Source: an uncultured Bacilli bacterium
Lineage (GTDB): Bacteria > Bacillota_I > Bacilli_A > RF39 > UBA660
Direction of reading: 5' to 3'
DNA: 64,000 bases
Assembly: GCA_947631155.1 (NCBI GenBank)
Contig: CANRKG010000001.1
Span: forward strand, 38,783-102,782
Below, piece after piece: positions 20,238 to 29,876 of the stretch (its first letter is position 1; each line of letters opens with the position of its first letter). The translations under genes were made by a program, and so were the position numbers. Below the pieces are notes generated by a model that did not search any database, was not told the DNA's origin, and saw only the letters and a list, made by a program, of their open reading frames with translations.

Positions 20238-22194
20238 CTGTACTTTCTTTAAATATTTCATCAAAAACTAAATCAGCATTAGATGGCTCTGTACCTTTAA
20301 TAAAGTACATTGGTTTTTTTTTGCTATCACTATCTGTTGCTGGTTTTCCAGAAATAGGCTCAACTAATACTGTTGAAATATTTTCAGGGACTTCATACCA
20401 ACTATCTTCTTTATCTTTAAAATAGCCTTCCATAGAATTTAACCAAATATTCTGTGAATATTTATATTCACTAGGTTTCAAGGGAGTATTATCATCATAC
20501 CCTACCCAGACAGCTGTCAATAATTTTGAATTAAAACCAATATTCCAGTTATCTGTTTCTGTCGTTCCTGTTTTTAGAGCGTATTTGTGAGTAATTTTAG
20601 GAGCAATACCTATAGCAGTAGGATAGTTATAATCGATATAATCTTTATCATAAGTAGCTGTTAACATATTATTCAAAATAAAGCATAAGCTCTTATTTAA
20701 TACAACCTTTTTAGGATTTTTATATTCATATAAAACATTACCTTCTTTATCTTCTACCTTTTTTATTAAATGAGGTGTAACCTGATACCCTAAATTAGCA
20801 AAAGAAGAATAGCCGCCAGCCATTTCAAGTAAACCAATTTCATTAGTTCCCAAAGGTAGTGATGGGATTTTTTCTAATTTTGAAGTAATTCCCACTCTTC
20901 TAGCAATATTAATTAAAGCATCTTCACCTAGAAATAAATGAGTCTTAACAGCGTAAATATTTTCAGAATATGCAATCGCTGTAGCCATAGAAATAGGTTT
21001 ATTACCATAAGTGTCGTTATAATTATTAGGTGTATAAGATTGATTATTAGAAAAGTTAAAAGTTGTTTTTTCACTAGTAAAAGAAGTAGAAGAAGTAAAG
21101 CCGTTTTCTAAAGCAGCATAGTAAAGATAGGGCTTCATTGTAGAGCCTACTTGTCTTTTAGAATCAATAGCGCGGTTATAAGAAGATTCATTATAATTTT
21201 TACCACCAATTAAGGCTAAAATTGCCCCGTTTTTAGGATTCATCATAACTGATGCTACTTGTACTGTTGAAGTTGTTGGAATAGTGTCTTTGATTGAATT
21301 TTCCAAAATAGTTTGGGCATTTAAATCCAAAGTAGTATATATTTTTAGGCCTTTTGTATCTATTAATGATCGAGGAATTGAATCAATTTTTTCTAGTTCC
21401 TTCATAACAGCATCATGATAATACATGACAGTTGATAATTCTTGTTCATCTTTTTTTCCTACTAAGTTTAATTCTTCATTATATGCTTTTTCTTTTTCTT
21501 CTTCAGTAATAATATTATTTTGAACTAAAGCTGATAATACTAAATTTTGTCTTTTCTTAGCTGTTTCAAAATCAACTAAAGGTGAATAATTAGAAGGAGA
21601 TTTAGGAATTCCCGTTATCATAGAAGCTTCAGCTAATGAAAGATCTTGTGCTGATTTGTTAAAATAAAATTGTGCTGCATTTTCAATTCCATACATCCCA
21701 TGACCATAATTTATAGTGTTTAAGTATCCTTCTAATATCTCATCCTTACTATAATCATTTTCTATTCTTATGGTATACCACATTTCTTCCCATTTTCTTT
21801 TCCAAGTTTTATCAAAATCTAAAAATAGATTTTTAGCATATTGTTGAGTAATAGTAGAAGCTCCTTGAGTGGTTTTTCCTTGAGAAATATTAATCATACT
21901 AGCTTTAGCAATTCTTAAATAATCAAAACCATTATGTTGATAAAAATGTTTGTCTTCAGTATAAATAGTAGCGTCTTTTACATATTGGGAAATATTTTTT
22001 AAAGAAACCCATTGTTTACTTTCATTTCCTTGAAAGAATAATTTTTTATTGCTATCGTATAATAATATATTATTAGCATCACCAATTTCTAAAGTTGGAG
22101 TAGATTTTAAATAGATAAATAAGCCACCTCTAAATATCAAATATATACCAATCACTAAAAGTAGAAGTTTCCCAAAACTTTTAAAAAATTTCAT
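20230..22194 (-). CDS. Class A penicillin-binding protein (transglycosylase/transpeptidase)
   Basis: TEDKHFYQHNGFD, QGASTITQQYAKNL, RQVGSTMKPYLY, ALKTGTTETDNW; start at MKFFKSF with AAATCTCCTCC (RBS complement) upstream. Confidence 0.95.
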   Translation of the reverse strand: MKFFKSFGKLLLLVIGIYLIFRGGLFIYLKSTPTLEIGDANNILLYDSNKKLFFQGNESKQWVSLKNISQYVKDATIYTEDKHFYQHNGFDYLRIAKASMINISQGKTTQGASTITQQYAKNLFLDFDKTWKRKWEEMWYTIRIENDYSKDEILEGYLNTINYGHGMYGIENAAQFYFNKSAQDLSLAEASMITGIPKSPSNYSPLVDFETAKKRQNLVLSALVQNNIITEEEKEKAYNEELNLVGKKDEQELSTVMYYHDAVMKELEKIDSIPRSLIDTKGLKIYTTLDLNAQTILENSIKDTIPTTSTVQVASVMMNPKNGAILALIGGKNYNESSYNRAIDSKRQVGSTMKPYLYYAALENGFTSSTSFTSEKTTFNFSNNQSYTPNNYNDTYGNKPISMATAIAYSENIYAVKTHLFLGEDALINIARRVGITSKLEKIPSLPLGTNEIGLLEMAGGYSSFANLGYQVTPHLIKKVEDKEGNVLYEYKNPKKVVLNKSLCFILNNMLTATYDKDYIDYNYPTAIGIAPKITHKYALKTGTTETDNWNIGFNSKLLTAVWVGYDDNTPLKPSEYKYSQNIWLNSMEGYFKDKEDSWYEVPENISTVLVEPISGKPATDSDSKKKPMYFIKGTEPSNADLVFDEIFKESTAT

Positions 22195-22333
22195 TAAATC
22201 TCCTCCTTCTAAATTTAGTATGAAAATTTTAAAATTAAAATATGTATACAATTTTTAAAAAGAAGTGGTAAATATTTGTCATAATTAGATTATTATGATA
22301 TAATTTGTGCATAAATTTTTAAGGAGAAAACCC

Positions 22334-22672
22334 ATGAAAAAACAAGCATTAATTACCCTTATTAAAAAAGATAATCAGGTGAAAGAAACAGTCATAATAG
22401 AAATAAAAGAAGAAAAATTAAACTATATTGAAAAAAGTAATACTGAAGTTTTGTTTGACGTAAAAAAACAGTTACTAATTAGAGATAATAAAGAGTTATA
22501 TATGGAATTTGATTTTAAGAATAATAAAGCTAATATATATATCAAAGATTTAAAGGCTAATACAGAGTTATTATTAAAAACAGAAAAAATAAATATAACT
22601 AATAATAAGATTGTGATACAATATACAATGGAAAACGAAGACTACTTGTATCAAATAGAGATGGAGGATTAA
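22334..22672 (+). CDS. DUF1934 / YwiB-like beta-barrel protein
   Basis: Small beta-rich protein directly upstream of argS, as ywiB in B. subtilis. Confidence 0.65.
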   Translation: MKKQALITLIKKDNQVKETVIIEIKEEKLNYIEKSNTEVLFDVKKQLLIRDNKELYMEFDFKNNKANIYIKDLKANTELLLKTEKINITNNKIVIQYTMENEDYLYQIEMED

Positions 22673-22673
22673 T

Positions 22674-24407
22674 ATGAGTATTATAAAGGATATAGAAACA
22701 GATATAAAAAATGTAATTGAAAAACTAGGTTATCAAGTAGAGACCTTTACTTTAAAGATTTCCGATAGACCAGATTTAGGTGATTATCAAATTAATGATT
22801 GTATGACATTAGCTAAAATTTATCATAAAAATCCTAGAGAAATTGCCGATACAATAAAAAAAGAATTAGATAAAGATACAAGATTAACCAATATTAATAT
22901 AGCAGGTCCAGGTTTTATCAATATTACTTTGTCTGATGAATTTTTAATTGATTCGATGAATAAAATTTTTGATAATATTGATAATAATATTGATAAAGTA
23001 GAATCAAAAAAGATAATTTTAGATTATGGGGGAGCAAATGCTGCGAAAGCTTTACATGTTGGGCATATGCGAAGTGCCAATATTGGAGAGGCTATAAAAA
23101 GATTAGCTAGTCTATTAGGAAATGATGTACTGGGAGATGTACATTTAGGAGATTTAGGACGTCAAGCAGGCATGGTTATTTCGGAATTGAAAAGAGAACA
23201 ACCGCAATTATCATGGTTTGATTCAAATTATCAAGGTGAATATCCTTCATTAAACATAACTAACGAAGATTTAGGTCGATTATATCCTAAAGCATCTCTT
23301 GCCGCTAAAGATGATGAAAAAAGAATGGAAGAGGTGCGTCAAATTACCGCAGCAATTGATAAGGGAGATAAAGCCCTAACTGATTTATGGACAAAAATAG
23401 TTAATATTTCTAGTCAAGGTATTAAAAAGACCTATAATAGACTTAATTGTAGTTTTGAATTATGGGAAGGAGAAATGGATGCTTGTAAATATAAAGATAA
23501 CGTATTAGATATTTTTAAAGATTACCTTTATGAATCACAAGGAGCCTTAGTAATAGATGTTCAAGAAGAAACAGATAAGAAGGAAATGTCACCTTTAATT
23601 GTTATAAAAAGTGATGGAGCTACAATTTACGCTACTAGGGATTTAGGCACAATCTATTCAAGAATGGAACGTTTTTCGCCAGATGAAATATGGTATTTTA
23701 CTGATGAACGTCAATCTCTATATTTTGAACAAATATTTAGAGCGTCATATAAAACAGGATTAGTTCCTAAAGAAACAATATTAGGTCATTATAGTTTTGG
23801 TACCATGAATGGTCCAGATGGTAAACCATTTAAAACCAGAGATGGTGGCGTTATGGAACTAGAAAAACTTATCGAGTTAGTTAAAAAAGAAGTTATAAAA
23901 AGAATAAGAGAAGATATAGTCGGAGATGAAAGAGAAAAAATCGCTGAAGATTTAACTATAGCAACTTTGAAATATGCTGATTTATTACCATTTAGAGGTA
24001 CTGATTATATCTTTGATATTCAAAAATTTTCAGAATTAGAAGGAAAGACAGGTCCATATTTATTATATTCGACAATTAGAATGAAATCTTTACTAGCAAA
24101 AGCCAAAGACCTAAATCAAGAACACTTTACAATTGTTTCTGATTCTGTTACTAGAGATGTTATTTTAACAATTTTAAAATTACCTGTAATTTTAACAAAA
24201 TCATATGAAATTAAATCCCTTAATGAAATTGCTGAATATTTATATACTCTTACTAATAAATATAATAAATTTTATTCAGAAAATAAAATTTTAATTGAAA
24301 AAGATTCTACTATTCGCGAATCTTGGTTAGTCTTAACTAATATAGTATATAGAACTAATTTATTATTATTAGACACTTTAGGTATAAAAGTACCAGAAAA
24401 AATGTAA
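22674..24407 (+). CDS. argS: Arginyl-tRNA synthetase
   Basis: DYGGANAAKALHVGHMRSANIGEAI. Confidence 0.97.
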   Translation: MSIIKDIETDIKNVIEKLGYQVETFTLKISDRPDLGDYQINDCMTLAKIYHKNPREIADTIKKELDKDTRLTNINIAGPGFINITLSDEFLIDSMNKIFDNIDNNIDKVESKKIILDYGGANAAKALHVGHMRSANIGEAIKRLASLLGNDVLGDVHLGDLGRQAGMVISELKREQPQLSWFDSNYQGEYPSLNITNEDLGRLYPKASLAAKDDEKRMEEVRQITAAIDKGDKALTDLWTKIVNISSQGIKKTYNRLNCSFELWEGEMDACKYKDNVLDIFKDYLYESQGALVIDVQEETDKKEMSPLIVIKSDGATIYATRDLGTIYSRMERFSPDEIWYFTDERQSLYFEQIFRASYKTGLVPKETILGHYSFGTMNGPDGKPFKTRDGGVMELEKLIELVKKEVIKRIREDIVGDEREKIAEDLTIATLKYADLLPFRGTDYIFDIQKFSELEGKTGPYLLYSTIRMKSLLAKAKDLNQEHFTIVSDSVTRDVILTILKLPVILTKSYEIKSLNEIAEYLYTLTNKYNKFYSENKILIEKDSTIRESWLVLTNIVYRTNLLLLDTLGIKVPEKM

Positions 24408-24515
24408 AAGGTATTGTAATTAGTAAAAATATATGTTATAAGTTTATTTGTATTTGGAATTGATTATCCAAAATATATATTTATGCATATAATGCTTTTA
24501 TCAAGGAGGATTATC

Positions 24516-24953
24516 ATGGATATTAAAAAAATGCCAAAAGAAGAGCTTGAATTACTATCTAATAAAGATATAACATATCATTTGTTAAAAAATAGTAAAA
24601 AATCAATAAATACAGGGGATTTATTTAAAGAAATCATTAAATTGTTAGAGTTACCACAGTCATCATTTGAATCTAAGATTGGTGATTATTATACTTCTTT
24701 AGCTACTGATAAAAGATTTATTTTATTAGATGATGGTACTTGGGATTTAAGAAGTAGACATACTTCTGACAAAGTCGCTAAAATCATTGAAAATGATGAA
24801 GAAGATGAAGAAGAATTACCAAAAGAAGAAATAACAGAAGAAATAGAAGAAGATAGTTATGATGATACAGATGATGACATATATGATGATAAAGAAGAAG
24901 ATTTAAAAGATTTAATAGTAATAGATGAAGACGAACTAGAACTAGAAGAATAA
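24516..24953 (+). CDS. rpoE: DNA-directed RNA polymerase delta subunit
   Basis: N-terminal HARE-HTH-like domain with D/E-rich tail; argS-rpoE synteny. Confidence 0.85.
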   Translation: MDIKKMPKEELELLSNKDITYHLLKNSKKSINTGDLFKEIIKLLELPQSSFESKIGDYYTSLATDKRFILLDDGTWDLRSRHTSDKVAKIIENDEEDEEELPKEEITEEIEEDSYDDTDDDIYDDKEEDLKDLIVIDEDELELEE

Positions 24954-24966
24954 TTCTAGTTTTTAT
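24940..24966 (+). terminator. Terminator overlapping rpoE stop
   Basis: AACTAGAA-gaataa-TTCTAGTT then T-run. Confidence 0.7.
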
Positions 24967-25013
24967 ATTATAAATATGTTATACTATCAATGATTATGGG
25001 AAAGGAAGATTAG

Positions 25014-26078
25014 ATGATTGAACGTTTAGAAACAACCTTACAAAGATATCAGGAAATTGAACAGGCTTTAACAACTCCAGAAGTTTTAAGTGATCTTAAT
25101 AAAACTAAAGAATTATCAAAAGAAATGGCTAATCTGGAAGAATTAGTAACATGTTACAAAAAGTATAAGAAAGTTCTTGAAGACATAAAAGATGTTACAG
25201 AAATGCTTAAGGATCCAGAACTAGGAGAAATAGCTAAAGAAGATTTAAAAAGATATCAAGAAGAAAAACAAAATATAGAACAAGAGTTAGAATTATTACT
25301 GATACCTAAAGATCCAAATGATGGTAAAAACGTTGTTATAGAAATAAGAGGCGCTGCGGGTGGTGATGAAGCTAATATTTTTGCTGGAGATTTATTTAGA
25401 ATGTATACCCGTTATGCTGAAAAGTGTGGCTTTAGCTATAATGTTTATAATGCTATTGAAGGAACTGCAGGGGGTTATAGTCAAATTGAATTTATAATAA
25501 AAGGTAGTAATGTGTACTCTAAATTGAAATATGAAAGTGGTTCTCATAGAGTACAGCGAGTGCCTGTAACAGAGTCTAATGGCAGATTGCAAACATCTAC
25601 AGCGACAGTTTTAGTAATGCCAGAAGTAGATGATGATGTTGACATTGTTATAAATCCAGGCGATTTAAGAATAGATATTTATAGATCAAGTGGTTGTGGT
25701 GGACAAGGAGTTAATACAACAGATTCGGCAGTAAGAATTACACATTTACCAACTAATACAGTAGTAACTTGCCAAAATGAAAGAAGTCAAATTCAAAATA
25801 AAGAACAAGCTATGAAAGTACTTAAAGCACGTCTTTATGAACAAAAAATTCAACAACAAGAAGAAGAACAAGGTGTGGAAAGAAGAAGTAAAATTGGTAC
25901 AGGAGATCGTGCAGAAAAAATAAGAACATATAATTACCCTCAAAATAGAGTTACTGATCATCGAATTGGCTTTACTACCAAGCAATTAGATAGAGTTATG
26001 GACGGAGATTTAGATGATATTATAAATGCCTTAATCTCTGAAGATCAAAAAAGAAAAATGGAAGAAACAAATGAGTAA
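25014..26078 (+). CDS. prfA: Peptide chain release factor 1
   Basis: GGQGVNTTDSAVRITHLP; full length; downstream prmC. Confidence 0.96.
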   Translation: MIERLETTLQRYQEIEQALTTPEVLSDLNKTKELSKEMANLEELVTCYKKYKKVLEDIKDVTEMLKDPELGEIAKEDLKRYQEEKQNIEQELELLLIPKDPNDGKNVVIEIRGAAGGDEANIFAGDLFRMYTRYAEKCGFSYNVYNAIEGTAGGYSQIEFIIKGSNVYSKLKYESGSHRVQRVPVTESNGRLQTSTATVLVMPEVDDDVDIVINPGDLRIDIYRSSGCGGQGVNTTDSAVRITHLPTNTVVTCQNERSQIQNKEQAMKVLKARLYEQKIQQQEEEQGVERRSKIGTGDRAEKIRTYNYPQNRVTDHRIGFTTKQLDRVMDGDLDDIINALISEDQKRKMEETNE

Positions 26079-26334
26079 TAAAATAACAACAATAAGAACC
26101 GATTTAATTTGTCCACAATGTTATAATATAACTACTATTCAAAGAATAAAGGGTCGAAAAAACTCAAATCTGCATAAAAAGAAATTATACTGTTATATTT
26201 GTAAAGAAGAAGTTAACCAGATTGAAGTAAATGACATTGATTTTCTTCTTAAGAAATTAGAGTTTTTAGATCAAAGAACCAGTAAGCAAGAGCAAATGTA
26301 TTATTTAGTAAAAAGAGCTAAGAGGAGAAAGTAA
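26071..26334 (+). CDS. Small zinc-ribbon protein of unknown function
   Basis: CPQC...CYIC pair; overlaps prfA by 8 nt and abuts prmC. Confidence 0.7.
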   Translation: MSNKITTIRTDLICPQCYNITTIQRIKGRKNSNLHKKKLYCYICKEEVNQIEVNDIDFLLKKLEFLDQRTSKQEQMYYLVKRAKRRK

Positions 26335-26335
26335 T

Positions 26336-27160
26336 ATGACTATTGAAGCCTTAATTACTTATGGTAAACAGTATTGTCACTCTGATCATGTTAAATTGTT
26401 ATTAGCAGACTTATTAGAGAAAAATGTATTAGAATTATTAACATGTTTAGATGAAGTAGTACCAGATACTTTAGTTACAATCTATAAAAAAGAAATAGAA
26501 GCTTTAAAAATGGGTAAACCGCTTCAATATGTTATAGGAAATATTAACTTTTATGGTAATAGATTTATAATTAATGAAGATGTCTTAATTCCACGTTTTG
26601 AAACAGAAGAATTAGTTGAAAACACAATTAAATATATTCAAGAAAAGTTTACTAGTAATATTAAAATCTTAGATATTGGCTGTGGTAGTGGTATTATTGG
26701 TTTAACTTTAAAACAAAAATTTCCTTCAGCTCAAGTTGACTTAGTAGATATCAGTTCTAAAGCAATAAATATAGCTAAACAAAATGCTAAAGCTTTAAAT
26801 CTAGAGGTAAATTTTATAGAAAGTGACGTCTTTCAAAATGTTAAAGATAAATACGATGTAATTATAAGCAATCCACCATATATAAAAACAAATGAAGAAA
26901 TAGAAGCAATTGTCAAAGATAATGAACCACATTTAGCTTTATATGGAGGAGAAGATGGCTTAGATGTTTATAAAAAAATATTCAGTAATATTTCAGATTA
27001 TTTAAATAATAAATTTTTAATAGCCTTAGAAATAGGATGTACTCAAAAAAATGATATAATTGCTTTAGCCAATACATATTTAGCAAATATCAAAATAGAA
27101 GCCAAAAAAGATTTATCTGAAAAAGATAGAATGATTTTTATTTATAAAGATAATGAATAA
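26336..27160 (+). CDS. prmC: Release factor glutamine methyltransferase
   Basis: LDIGCGSGIIGLTL and NPPYI. Confidence 0.96.
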   Translation: MTIEALITYGKQYCHSDHVKLLLADLLEKNVLELLTCLDEVVPDTLVTIYKKEIEALKMGKPLQYVIGNINFYGNRFIINEDVLIPRFETEELVENTIKYIQEKFTSNIKILDIGCGSGIIGLTLKQKFPSAQVDLVDISSKAINIAKQNAKALNLEVNFIESDVFQNVKDKYDVIISNPPYIKTNEEIEAIVKDNEPHLALYGGEDGLDVYKKIFSNISDYLNNKFLIALEIGCTQKNDIIALANTYLANIKIEAKKDLSEKDRMIFIYKDNE

Positions 27161-27205
27161 AAAATTAACAAATAAACCACTATCTATATGAAAGGTGGTT
27201 TTAAT

Positions 27206-27739
27206 TTGAAAAATATTTTGATAACAATAGGTTGTTTACTAATAATTTTTTGTATAAGTAATAACAGTAATAATAGTAAAATAATAATACCAAAGGAATC
27301 TATTAGATTTAGGGTTATAGCTAATAGTAATCAAGAGAAAGACCAAGAAAACAAGCTAAAAATAGCGACCAATTTAGAAAAAAATATTATGTCATTATTA
27401 AAAGATACTAATAGTTTAGAATCTACTAGGATGACTTTAAAAGGTAATATTAATAACTTTAAAACTAATATTGATAAAACTATGCAGGAAAATAACATAG
27501 ATGAAAGTTATACCATAGATTATGGTAACCACTATTTTCCAGAAAAGAGTTATAAAGGAGTTCAATATAAGGCGGGTAATTATGAATCTTTAGTAGTCAC
27601 ATTAGGTAATGGAAAGGGTGAGAATTTCTGGTGTGTTTTATTTCCACCATTATGCTTATTAGAAGCAGAAGAAACAGATAAAGATGAAGTAGAGTATACG
27701 TCTTTTATAAAAGAAGTTATAGATAAGTATTTTTCATAA
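27206..27739 (+). CDS. spoIIR: Stage II sporulation protein R
   Basis: IRFRVIANSNQEKDQENKLKIA; GENFWCVLFPPLCLLE; TTG start (27206) behind GGTGG RBS favoured over ATG 27188. Confidence 0.9.
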   Translation: MKNILITIGCLLIIFCISNNSNNSKIIIPKESIRFRVIANSNQEKDQENKLKIATNLEKNIMSLLKDTNSLESTRMTLKGNINNFKTNIDKTMQENNIDESYTIDYGNHYFPEKSYKGVQYKAGNYESLVVTLGNGKGENFWCVLFPPLCLLEAEETDKDEVEYTSFIKEVIDKYFS

Positions 27740-27770
27740 ACTAATATAATAAAATATAGAAGGTGATATA

Positions 27771-28304
27771 ATGTCTTCTATTTTTTATTATATGTTTATG
27801 GCAGTAGGATTAAGTATGGATTCCTTTTCTTTAGCAATTGTTTATGGTGCCAATGATTTTCCTAGAAAAAAAATATTACTACTTTCTATAATCGTTGGAA
27901 TATATCACTTTGTAATGCCTAATTTAAGTGGTTTCTTAGGAGGACTATTCTTAACTAATTTGAGTAAATATAGTAACTTTATCGCGGGAATAGTCTTTGC
28001 AATATTAGGAGTAGAAATGATAATTTCTTTTAAAGATGAGGATAATAAATATCAGTTAGATAAGTTTTTAGAACTACTATTATTTGGACTAGCAGTTAGT
28101 ATAGATAGTTTTACTGTCGGTTTGGCTTTATCATTAGAAAAGGCAAATTTAATTATAGCTGGTTTAATTTTTTCGATAGTTAGTGCTATTTTTACATTAT
28201 TAGGATTATTATTAGGAAAGTTTTTAAGTGAAAAGACAGGGAAATTTTCAAAAATTATTGGGATAATTATTCTATTTTTATTAGCTATTAATTCGTTTTT
28301 TTAA
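27771..28304 (+). CDS. MntP/YtaF-family membrane protein
   Basis: Internal repeat VGLSMDSFSLAIVYG / LAVSIDSFTVGLAL. Confidence 0.8.
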   Translation: MSSIFYYMFMAVGLSMDSFSLAIVYGANDFPRKKILLLSIIVGIYHFVMPNLSGFLGGLFLTNLSKYSNFIAGIVFAILGVEMIISFKDEDNKYQLDKFLELLLFGLAVSIDSFTVGLALSLEKANLIIAGLIFSIVSAIFTLLGLLLGKFLSEKTGKFSKIIGIIILFLLAINSFF

Positions 28305-28372
28305 TTAAAAGAAGACTTGCTAGTATCTTTTTATTTTTAATTTAATATGATATACTAATGCCAGGTGATAAC

Positions 28373-29770
28373 ATGAAACTATATAATACTTTAACCAAAC
28401 AAATAGAAGAATTTATTCCTTTTGAAGAAAAAAAGGTAAAAATGTATACATGTGGACCAACGGTTTATCATTACGCTCATATAGGCAATTTAAGAACTTA
28501 CATTTTTGAAGATATCTTAGAAAAAGGATTAAGCTATTTAGGATATGAAGTTATTAGAGCTATGAATATAACAGATGTAGGTCATTTAACAAGTGATAGT
28601 GATACTGGTGAAGATAAAATGATTAAAGGAGCAAAAAGAGAAGGAAAAACAGTTTATGAAATAGCAGATTTTTATACAAATGCTTTCTTAAGTGATATGA
28701 AAGATTTAAATCTTAAGATTCCTAAAATTATAGAAAAAGCCAGTGCTCATATTGATACCTATATAAAAATGATTCAAAAAATGTTAGATGAAGATTATGC
28801 TTATATTTCTAATGGAAATGTATATTTTGATATTAGTAAGGCGAATGATTATTATAAGTTATCAGGAAAAAACAAAGACGATTTACTTATAGGAGTCAGG
28901 GATACAGTAGATGAAGATAAAGCTAAAAGAAATCCAGCAGATTTTGTTTTATGGTTTACCTTATCTAAATTTGAAAACCAAGTAATGAAATGGGATTCAC
29001 CATGGGGAGTAGGATATCCTGGCTGGCATATTGAATGTTCTGGTATATCATATTTGACTTTAGGCGAATATTTAGATATTCATTGTGGTGGTGTTGATAA
29101 TATCTTTCCACATCATACTAATGAGATTGCTCAAAGTGAGGCTTACCTAGGTCACAAATGGTGTAATTATTGGTGTCATGGAGCACATCTTAATGATCAA
29201 ACAGGAAAAATGTCCAAATCTAATGGCGAATTTTTAACAATTTCATTATTAAAAGAAAAAGGATATAGTCCCCTTGATTATAAATATTTTTGTCTTAATA
29301 GTCACTATAGAAATTCTCTCGTTTTTAGCTTTGAATCATTAGATACAGCTAAAATAGCTTATAGCAAATTAAAAAACAAAGTATTATCTTTAGAAAAAGA
29401 AGGAGAAATAGACGGTACTGCTATAAGTAAATATACTAAAAAATTTAAAGACGCTTTAGAAAATGATTTAAATACATCACTTATGCTTACAGTTATTTAT
29501 GATGTTTTAAAAGATGAGAATTTAAACGATGCAACAAAGTTTAAAATTATCAAAGATTTTGATAAAGTACTATCTTTAGATTTAACAAAGGAAGAAAAGA
29601 AAAGTATTTCAGCTGAGTTAGAGCAAGAGATTATAGAAAAAATAGAATTAAGGAAGAATGCTAAAAAGAATAAAGATTTTGCAACAGCCGATTCAATTAG
29701 AGATGAATTGCTTCAAAAAGGAATAAAATTAATAGATAGCAGAGAAGGGACAACCTACGAAATAGTTTAG
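28373..29770 (+). CDS. cysS: Cysteinyl-tRNA synthetase
   Basis: YTCGPTVYHYAHIGNLRTYIFEDIL; KMSKS. Confidence 0.97.
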   Translation: MKLYNTLTKQIEEFIPFEEKKVKMYTCGPTVYHYAHIGNLRTYIFEDILEKGLSYLGYEVIRAMNITDVGHLTSDSDTGEDKMIKGAKREGKTVYEIADFYTNAFLSDMKDLNLKIPKIIEKASAHIDTYIKMIQKMLDEDYAYISNGNVYFDISKANDYYKLSGKNKDDLLIGVRDTVDEDKAKRNPADFVLWFTLSKFENQVMKWDSPWGVGYPGWHIECSGISYLTLGEYLDIHCGGVDNIFPHHTNEIAQSEAYLGHKWCNYWCHGAHLNDQTGKMSKSNGEFLTISLLKEKGYSPLDYKYFCLNSHYRNSLVFSFESLDTAKIAYSKLKNKVLSLEKEGEIDGTAISKYTKKFKDALENDLNTSLMLTVIYDVLKDENLNDATKFKIIKDFDKVLSLDLTKEEKKSISAELEQEIIEKIELRKNAKKNKDFATADSIRDELLQKGIKLIDSREGTTYEIV

Positions 29771-29795
29771 AATTAGAAATTTGAAGTTTTAAGAT

Positions 29796-29876
29796 AAAAG
29801 TGTACACAAAAAATTGTACGCTTTTATTATGTTTCGAGTTAAGAACATAATAAAAGACCTAGTTATAGGTCAATTT
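29796..29876. terminator. Composite convergent terminator region
   Basis: AAAAGTGTAC...GTACGCTTTT; TTTTATTATGTT...AACATAATAAAA; GACCT-agttat-AGGTC flanked by A/T runs. Confidence 0.6.

Noticed and set aside
28305-28372. T-box leader upstream of cysS (also considered for argS and lysS)
   Set aside because: Upstream spaces are too short or operonic; no specifier-loop/antiterminator pattern seen.
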